A stretch of 64,000 nucleotides of DNA from G958296245 sp963664035 (GTDB lineage: Bacteria > Chloroflexota > Dehalococcoidia > Lucifugimonadales > G958296245), in NCBI GenBank assembly GCA_963664035.2, contig OY760867.2, positions 2,852,001-2,916,000 on the forward strand, written 5' to 3'. Every line of letters begins with the position of its first letter. Position 1 is the first letter of the stretch. Below the pieces are notes generated by a model, which saw only the letters and a list, made by a program, of their open reading frames with translations, was not told the origin of the DNA and made no database searches. Of this stretch, positions 58,919-64,000 are shown piece by piece. The position numbers and the translations under genes are program-made.

Positions 58919-58978
58919 GCGTCACGTGCATAACCGCGCCCTCCCTTCCTGACGCTCACGGACCGCCTCCCTGGCGGA

Positions 58979-59359
58979 TTAGCCAGTCCCGGCGGAACGG
59001 TTCCGCATCATCAGGCCCCGGACGGGGACCAGGCGCTGCGCTACCGGGTCTACTCCCATGAACGCGTTCTCGAGCGCTATCGCTCCCAGTATCGGCGGTG
59101 TCCCCTCCTCGTTGAACATGACCTGTGTCAATATCTCCTCGCCCGCGAACCGCACCCACGTGTAGCCGACCTCCATTGTCTTGACTTCACCTTGGGCAAA
59201 CTCGAAGAGTTTCTCCGTAACGGGTTCGACGCCCAGCCCGCGGAAGACCGACGCGGGAGCGGACGTCATGGTAGCGCCCGTATCTACCAGCGCATTCATC
59301 GCCGCCCACCGGGCCCGTCCCGAGTCCCCGATCTCGATCTCTACCGTGAAGGTCCCCAT
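58979..59359 (-). CDS. Retropepsin-like aspartic protease domain protein
   Basis: A ~126-residue clan AA protein. The active-site triad is NALVDTGATMTSAP (DTG), and the second conserved block is PPILGAIALENAFMGVDP, typical of bacterial retropepsin-like proteins (ILGxxxLE). It would act as a dimer. No signal peptide or membrane anchor is seen. The ATG at 59359 (MGTFTVEIEIG) is chosen; the longer frame to 59602 crosses a palindromic repeat. Biological role unknown. Confidence 0.75.
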   Translation of the reverse strand: MGTFTVEIEIGDSGRARWAAMNALVDTGATMTSAPASVFRGLGVEPVTEKLFEFAQGEVKTMEVGYTWVRFAGEEILTQVMFNEEGTPPILGAIALENAFMGVDPVAQRLVPVRGLMMRNRSAGTG

Positions 59360-59466
59360 CGAAGGCTTCTTGCTCCTCTCCCCGCAGCTTACCATCATTC
59401 TTCTGTCTTCTGTCCCAAATCCACCGCCTCCACGTTCAGCGCTATATATATCGGCCATCACCCCGT

Positions 59467-59491
59467 AGGGGCTGGTTTGAAACCAGCCCCT
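59467..59491. repeat. 25-bp perfect palindrome between divergent genes
   Basis: Arms AGGGGCTGGTTT and AAACCAGCCCCT around a single G. It lies in the 205-base gap between the divergent protease-like and duplicated-domain genes, upstream of both, so it is a repeat or a regulator site rather than a terminator. Confidence 0.7.
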
Positions 59492-59527
59492 CCCTTGCCC
59501 TGGAGCGCCAGGAGCGCCACCGCGGCC

Positions 59528-59557
59528 TTGACAACCCCCGCATCCTCCCCTTATCAT
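59528..59557 (+). promoter_or_regulatory. Candidate promoter for a leaderless mRNA
   Basis: TTGACA at 59528-59533, an 18-base spacer and TATCAT at 59552-59557. The ATG at 59565 is eight bases past the -10, where transcription itself would begin. No Shine-Dalgarno sequence is present between. Confidence 0.55.
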
Positions 59558-59564
59558 AGAACGC

Positions 59565-60602
59565 ATGTCCCACAAGGCAAAGCGAAACGGCAAGAACGTC
59601 AAAGGGAGCTACCCCTCCCTCGCCGACATCGTCCGCAAGGAAACCGACGGCGGAAGACTCGTCGTCCGATTCCTCATGTCCGCCATGCAGGGAGACCTCC
59701 AGGACGCCAAGCCCTGCCACCGACTCGACGCCGCCCGCCAGCTACTCAAGCTCGGTGCCGACGACGCTCAGCTCTACGTCGCCGCCCACGGCCTCGGCAA
59801 CAACGCCTCCAACCGCCGCAACGGCAACCATGCCAACCACGCCTCCAACGGCCGCAACGGCCCCAGGATGCCCCTGAACCAGGAGCTGGCCGACTTCATA
59901 CGACTCCAGACCAAGGGCGGCGAGGCCGCCGTCCGCTTCCTCGTCGACGTCATGCAAGGAAAGCTCGAAAGCTTCAAGCCCCACCATAGGCTCTCGGCTG
60001 CCAAGGAGCTCCTGCGCCTCTGCCAGGACGACAAGGCCGACAGCCATGACGACCGCGGCGAACACGAAGACGACGTATGGCGCGGCCGCACCTACATGCC
60101 GATAGAGCGGCAGCCGAAAACCCGCCGGCGGCGGCGTAACGGAACGGCTCGAAAGCACGACAACCGCGGCGACGGCGCCGACAAGACCGCGGCCCCCGAA
60201 GGAGACCCCGAGCAGGCGGAAGCCCCGGAACACGCCCCGGCGCAGCCCGACGGCGAGGCCGCCGACCCGACCGCCGACCGCGAAGCCGTCCCCGACGCCT
60301 CCCGACAGCGCAACGGCGCGCAACAGGACGACGCGGAAACGTCCTGGTACGCCAGCAAGACTCCGCCCCCGGTCGTGACGATGGAAGAGTACCGCGCGAT
60401 CAGGGCCGCGCAACGGCAGGAAGAAGACCCCCCAACACCCGTCGACACGGAGCCCAGCTACTACGAGCGCAGAGCCATGAGCAAGGGCCACGACATCTGG
60501 CGCGACCCCCCCGTCTACTGGGCATCAGACGACGTCAACCAGCGCCCCTACCGGCCCTACACCCGCCCCATAGACTCCACCAACTTCCCCAGGGGCCCAT
60601 AG
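59565..60602 (+). CDS. Uncharacterised protein with duplicated helical domain and disordered tail
   Basis: A 345-residue protein. Two copies of a ~48-residue helical unit occur: PSLADIVRKETDGGRLVVRFLMSAMQGDLQDAKPCHRLDAARQLL (about 17-63) and QELADFIRLQTKGGEAAVRFLVDVMQGKLESFKPHHRLSAAKELL (about 105-151). Between them lies an Asn/Arg/Gly-rich linker, and after them a long charged, probably disordered region and a Tyr/Pro-rich end (PVYWASDDVNQRPYRPYTRP). No known family is recognised. The helical unit with K(P)xHRLxAAxxLL resembles small-terminase-like or DNA-associated modules only vaguely. Confidence 0.7.
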   Translation: MSHKAKRNGKNVKGSYPSLADIVRKETDGGRLVVRFLMSAMQGDLQDAKPCHRLDAARQLLKLGADDAQLYVAAHGLGNNASNRRNGNHANHASNGRNGPRMPLNQELADFIRLQTKGGEAAVRFLVDVMQGKLESFKPHHRLSAAKELLRLCQDDKADSHDDRGEHEDDVWRGRTYMPIERQPKTRRRRRNGTARKHDNRGDGADKTAAPEGDPEQAEAPEHAPAQPDGEAADPTADREAVPDASRQRNGAQQDDAETSWYASKTPPPVVTMEEYRAIRAAQRQEEDPPTPVDTEPSYYERRAMSKGHDIWRDPPVYWASDDVNQRPYRPYTRPIDSTNFPRGP

Positions 60603-60679
60603 CCGCCCTCCTACAATCCCCACCCGTTTCGAACCCGCCCTCTTGCGGCGTGGGGAGCGCAGGCATAGTCCCCTCTTTC

Positions 60680-60789
60680 TGTCATTCCGAGCGCAGCGAG
60701 GAATCTAAGGCGTCTCCCTACGTTGACGTTGGACTCGCAGGCAAGGTCTTTTAGATTCCTCACTTCGCTGCGCTACGTTCGGAATGACA
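60680..60789. repeat. 110-bp terminal-inverted-repeat element
   Basis: It starts TGTCATTCCGAGCGCAGCGA and ends with its imperfect reverse complement (ttagattcctcacttcgctg, then CGGAATGACA). This end sequence is a very widespread intergenic repeat in many bacterial genomes. It lies in a 379-base gap between the duplicated-domain gene and the peptide-ABC genes; downstream, a lone half of the other element's end (ctgaacagttac) is at about 60826-60837, and TTGACT at 60843-60848 may be a weak -35. Confidence 0.8.
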
Positions 60790-60981
60790 ATACGGGGTGG
60801 CTCTCACGATTCAACTCATGGCGACTGAACAGTTACGAAGTCTTGACTGCCAACCGCGCTATGGGGTAGCCTCTACGCTTGAAAGGCGGGCCTCTCCGTA
60901 GGCGGTCGCCCAAGGCCGCCCGGAAGCCTGGTGGATGCGCGGTGGGATAATCCACGCGCACCTCCCAAGGAGGGATTCGAT

Positions 60982-63132
60982 ATGAGCCGGATACGTAGCT
61001 GGAAGACCTTGCTCCTCTTGCTCGCGGGCCTCGTGGCGACGATGGCCGTCGCCTGCGGCACCGAGACCGTGGAGGTCGTCAAGGAGGTCGAGGTAATCAA
61101 AGAGGTCCCGGTGGAGGTGGTCAAGGAGGTCGAGGTAATCAAAGAGGTGGAGAAGGTGGTCGAGAAGGAGGTGGAGGTCGAGGTGGAGAAGGAAGTGGTC
61201 AAGATCGTGGGCGTGCAGCAGGGCATCCCCTCGGTCGTACAGGACCCCGCGGCAATCCCAAGCTCGTTCAACGAGCCGCCCGTGCTCCAGCAGTACGTCG
61301 CGGCGGGCGTGTTGCCTCCGGTGGCGGAGCGCCTGCCCAACGAGCCCCTGGTCATCCAGACCGCCCACGAGATCGGCACGTACGGCGGCACCATCGTCAT
61401 GGGCATGGGCTTCACCCCCAACGTCGGCGGCTTCATGAACAGCAGCCTCAACTACCACGACGAGAACTCGCTACCCATCCCCTTCGTCGCCAAGAGCTTC
61501 GACATCTCCGACGACCGCAAGACCATGACCTTCAAGCTGCGCGAGGGCATGAAGTGGTCCGACGGAGCGCCGCTCACCGCCGACGACATCATGTTCTGGT
61601 ACGAGGACATCCTGATGAACAGGGACCTCGTGCCCACGCCTTCCTCCTGGTTCTTCTCCTCCGTAACCGAGGAGAACCCCGGCGTCTGGAACAAGATCGA
61701 CGACTACACCGTCAGCGTCACGTTCGAGAACCCCTACCCCGTCTTCCTGTCCGTCATCGGCTCCATCAGGGTCGGCGGACACATGATCCAAGGCGGGTCC
61801 CTCACCGACGTAATCACGCCCAGGCACTACATGGAGCAGTTCCATCCCGATTACGCCGGGCAGGAGGCCGTCGACAAGCTTGCGGTGGACGAGGGCTTCG
61901 AGAACTGGCAGCAGCTCTTCCGCGCCAAGAACAACCCGCAGGCCAACCCTGAAGCCCCCGTACTCACCCCCTGGATGTTCATGGTCCCGTCCGGCGAAGA
62001 GCGGCCTATCATGGTACGCAACCCCTTCTACTTCGCCGTAGACACCGAGGGCAACCAGCTTCCCTACATCGACAGCGTGGAGTTCGAAAAGGCCACCGAC
62101 CCCGAGGTCCTCTACCTCAGGACCGCCGAGGGCCGCTACCACTTCCAGCAGATCGACGAGATGCACAGGCTGCCCTTCCTGCTCGAGAACGCCGAGAAGG
62201 GCAACTTCGGCATGAGGCTCTGGAACTTCCCGGACGGCTCCGGCAGTGGCTGGATCTTCAACACGACCTACGAGGACGACCCCGAGGTCGCCAAGTGGAT
62301 CAAGAGCAAGGACTTCCGCATCGCCCTCTCCCACGGCTTCGACCGTGAGGAGATCAACGACATCTTCTTCCTCGGACTAGGCGAGCCGGGCCAGTCGAAC
62401 CCCCAGGCCGGCATATACGCCACGGGGCGTGAGTTCGTAAGGAAGTACACGCAGTTCAAGCCCGCCCTGTCCAACGAGATCCTGGACGGCCTGGGCCTGG
62501 ATAAGAAGGACTCCGAGGGCTTCCGCCTGCGCACCGACAACGGCGAGAGGCTGGTAATCCCCATCCAGGTCCGAACCGGCGAGGTCGACCACGTCGGCAT
62601 CAGCGAGAACATATCCGAGCAGATGGCGCGGAACATCGGGATCAGCATCTTCGTCGACGTCGTGGACCCCAACGCTTTCTGGGGGCCGCACACGACCAAC
62701 GAGATCCCGATCCACGTCTGGGCGCTGGGCAGCAGCCTGACCCCCATGATCTCCCCGCACATGGTCGTCCCCTTCAACCCCGCGCATAGCTGGGGCACCA
62801 AGTGGGCCGTCTACTACGCGACGGGAGGCAAGGAGGGCGAGAAGCCGCCCGCGGGCAGCACCGCCGCCAAGAACCAGGAGCTCTTCGACAGGGCCAAGGG
62901 CCTGACCATCGAAGAGGGCGCCCCCCTCATGAGGGAGGCCCTGATGAACGTGGCGAACGAGATGCTCCTCATGGGCACCGTCGTCAACGTGCAGGGCGGC
63001 GCGCTCTCCATGTTCGCCGTCAGCAACGACCTCGGCAACGTACCGGAGACGGGCACGCTCGACTCGGTCCACTCGGCGCGCAGGCCTCCGAGCATGGCCT
63101 TCCCGAGCCAGTGGTACCTGAAGAACCAGTAG
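60982..63132 (+). CDS. Peptide/nickel-type ABC substrate-binding lipoprotein (family 5)
   Basis: A 716-residue extracellular binding protein. A signal peptide ends in the lipobox MAVAC, followed by a Val/Glu/Lys repeat stalk (EVVKEVEVIKEV type, ~30-80) that could form an extended coil holding the binding domain away from the membrane. The family 5 core includes MTFKLREGMKWSDGAPLTADDIMFWYEDI, FRIALSHGFDREEIN, and a C-terminal MREALMNVANEM. It would deliver peptides or other solutes to the permease encoded downstream. AAGGAGGG lies before the ATG at 60982. The Glu/Lys stalk is common in Chloroflexota binding proteins. Confidence 0.9.
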   Translation: MSRIRSWKTLLLLLAGLVATMAVACGTETVEVVKEVEVIKEVPVEVVKEVEVIKEVEKVVEKEVEVEVEKEVVKIVGVQQGIPSVVQDPAAIPSSFNEPPVLQQYVAAGVLPPVAERLPNEPLVIQTAHEIGTYGGTIVMGMGFTPNVGGFMNSSLNYHDENSLPIPFVAKSFDISDDRKTMTFKLREGMKWSDGAPLTADDIMFWYEDILMNRDLVPTPSSWFFSSVTEENPGVWNKIDDYTVSVTFENPYPVFLSVIGSIRVGGHMIQGGSLTDVITPRHYMEQFHPDYAGQEAVDKLAVDEGFENWQQLFRAKNNPQANPEAPVLTPWMFMVPSGEERPIMVRNPFYFAVDTEGNQLPYIDSVEFEKATDPEVLYLRTAEGRYHFQQIDEMHRLPFLLENAEKGNFGMRLWNFPDGSGSGWIFNTTYEDDPEVAKWIKSKDFRIALSHGFDREEINDIFFLGLGEPGQSNPQAGIYATGREFVRKYTQFKPALSNEILDGLGLDKKDSEGFRLRTDNGERLVIPIQVRTGEVDHVGISENISEQMARNIGISIFVDVVDPNAFWGPHTTNEIPIHVWALGSSLTPMISPHMVVPFNPAHSWGTKWAVYYATGGKEGEKPPAGSTAAKNQELFDRAKGLTIEEGAPLMREALMNVANEMLLMGTVVNVQGGALSMFAVSNDLGNVPETGTLDSVHSARRPPSMAFPSQWYLKNQ

Positions 63133-63154
63133 TGGGAGCGGCCCTCCACCCCTG

Positions 63155-63173
63155 CCCTGAGCTTGTCGAAGGG
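63155..63173. repeat. Short CCTGAGCTTGTCGAAGG-type repeat
   Basis: ccctgagcttgtcgaaggg is an imperfect inverted repeat seen dispersed in many environmental genomes. It starts 22 bases after the binding-protein stop. Confidence 0.55.
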
Positions 63174-63207
63174 CGGTACGGTAAGACGAGCAAGTAAAGA
63201 TAACCTT

Positions 63208-63234
63208 CGGCGCCCCGCCCGACGCGGGGCGCCG
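63208..63234 (+). promoter_or_regulatory. Strong intergenic hairpin between binding protein and permease
   Basis: Perfect 10-bp arms CGGCGCCCCG/CGGGGCGCCG with a 7-base loop, no U-tract. Together with the terminator-like hairpin just downstream it probably stabilises the binding-protein mRNA or limits read-through. Confidence 0.55.
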
Positions 63235-63244
63235 ATAGAAGACC

Positions 63245-63284
63245 GAGGAGGAGCCGCATCGCGTAGGCTCCTCTTCCGCTTTTT
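63245..63284 (+). terminator. Terminator-like stem-loop, possible attenuator
   Basis: Arms gaggaggagcc (63245-63255) and ggctcctcttc (63266-63276) pair over 11 bp with one G-U, followed by cgcTTTTT. It sits only 18 bases before the permease ATG, so it may partly terminate transcription after the binding-protein gene. Confidence 0.6.
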
Positions 63285-63302
63285 GGAGCAGGTGACCGTC
63301 AA

Positions 63303-64000
63303 ATGCTGGCCTACATAGGCCGCCGCCTCGTCATCGCCCTGGTGACCATGTGGGGCATCTCCCTCATCGTCTTCGTCATAATCGAGCTCCCCCCAGGCGA
63401 CGCCATCACGACCGCCATGAGCCTGCAGGCCGGCGGCGAGAGCGGCACCAGCTTCATCATGACCGACGAGGAGATGAACAACCTCCGCAAGCTCTACGCC
63501 CTCGACAGGCCCCTGCTCGTGCGCTACGTCAACTGGCTACAGCGACTCGCCGTCGGCAGGTGGGGCGTCTCCTACACCTACGGCGGCTACGCGAGCCCAA
63601 CGCCGGTCTGGGAGGTGGTGAGCGACAAGTTCGCCATGACCATTGCCGTAACCGGCGCCGCCACCGTGTTGACGTGGCTCATCTTCGTCCCCATCGGCAT
63701 CTACTCCGCCGTGCGCCAGTACTCCCTCGGCGACTACGCCGCCTCGTTCATCGGCTTCATAGGCATGGCCGTCCCCGACTTCCTGATCGCCCTCGTCCTG
63801 CTCTTCCTGATATTCAAGTTCGCCGGCGTCGCCGTCGCCGGCCTCTTCTCCCCCGAGTACATAGACGCCGCCTGGAGCCTAGGCAAGCTGTGGGACCTGA
63901 TGAAGCACCTCGTCATACCCGGCATCGTGCTCGGCACCGCCGGCACCGCCGGAGGCATACGCATACTGCGCGCCAACCTGCTCGACGAGATACGCAAGCC
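63303..64000 (+). CDS. Peptide-type ABC permease (DppB/OppB-like), truncated by window end
   Basis: The frame opens at the ATG at 63303 and has no stop before the window ends (~232 residues). It starts LAYIGRRLVIALVTMWGISLIVFVIIELPPGD, the typical DppB N-terminal helix, followed by a periplasmic loop (MNNLRKLYALDRPLLVRYVNWLQRL) and membrane helices. The end reaches the EAA-loop region (RILRANLLDEIRK). AGGTGA precedes the start. It would pair with the binding protein upstream and with a second permease and ATPases outside the window. Confidence 0.9.
   Translation, partial: MLAYIGRRLVIALVTMWGISLIVFVIIELPPGDAITTAMSLQAGGESGTSFIMTDEEMNNLRKLYALDRPLLVRYVNWLQRLAVGRWGVSYTYGGYASPTPVWEVVSDKFAMTIAVTGAATVLTWLIFVPIGIYSAVRQYSLGDYAASFIGFIGMAVPDFLIALVLLFLIFKFAGVAVAGLFSPEYIDAAWSLGKLWDLMKHLVIPGIVLGTAGTAGGIRILRANLLDEIRK

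Overview
The window is a high-G+C bacterial chromosome segment with densely packed, often overlapping genes. Gene content (Tdh/Kbl threonine degradation, an E1 alpha/beta dehydrogenase pair, many short-chain dehydrogenases, a molybdenum hydroxylase large subunit, a sulfatase, a Glu/Val/Lys-rich peptide-ABC lipoprotein) and the dispersed short repeats suggest a Chloroflexota bacterium of the SAR202/Dehalococcoidia kind, probably from a metagenome. That placement is an inference; the window has no rRNA. Three tRNA genes are present (Lys-TTT, Gln-CTG, Glu-CTC).

Layout. 1-7.2 kb (+): end of a surface protein with a Pro/Thr linker, a repeat patch, an IlvE-like aminotransferase, a PAP2-type membrane protein and a double-length ABC exporter. 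7.3-16.2 kb (-): a long run of catabolic genes (Gfo/Idh, SelA/DgaE-like PLP enzyme, SDR, Kbl, Tdh, DAO-type FAD oxidase, HpcH/HpaI aldolase, a duplicated-domain protein), interrupted by a mazEF pair whose mazF carries a frameshift. 16.3-21.8 kb: an alpha/beta hydrolase with a frameshift near its end, then a Gld-type ABC system (ATPase, fused permease-GldG, DUF4340). 21.9-25.3 kb: a lone xanthine-dehydrogenase-type large subunit and a HAD phosphatase. 25.4-29.0 kb: a lower-G+C two-gene unit encoding a protein with a GrpE-like C-terminus and a divergent Hsp70. 29.0-34.4 kb (-): an orphan antitoxin-like gene, E1 beta/alpha, an SDR and an NHL-repeat protein. 34.7-41.2 kb (+): a siroheme/heme operon with a beta-propeller/LRR lipoprotein gene translationally coupled inside it.

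41.3-48.9 kb: a Uma2 protein with a heptad tail, a type II restriction-modification pair with an S26 peptidase gene behind it, a TIM-barrel-like protein coupled to a sulfatase, and a SIMPL lipoprotein. 48.9-49.5 kb: four tandem copies of a MITE-like element arranged ABAB. 49.5-57.4 kb (+): signal peptidase I, two small coupled genes, tRNA-Lys, a Uma2 gene, a nucleotidyltransferase with a broken HEPN partner, then a coupled operon dcd(-HTH)-ribD-ribE-ribBA-ribH and a MeaB GTPase. 57.4-60.6 kb: tRNA genes interleaved with small toxin/antitoxin-like genes, a retropepsin-like protein and a duplicated-domain protein with a leaderless-type promoter. 60.7-64.0 kb: a terminal-inverted-repeat element, then a peptide-ABC binding protein and the first part of its permease.

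The best candidates for something undescribed are the GrpE-like/Hsp70-like pair, the dCTP deaminase-HTH fusion, the propeller/LRR lipoprotein inside the heme operon, and the ABAB MITE array.
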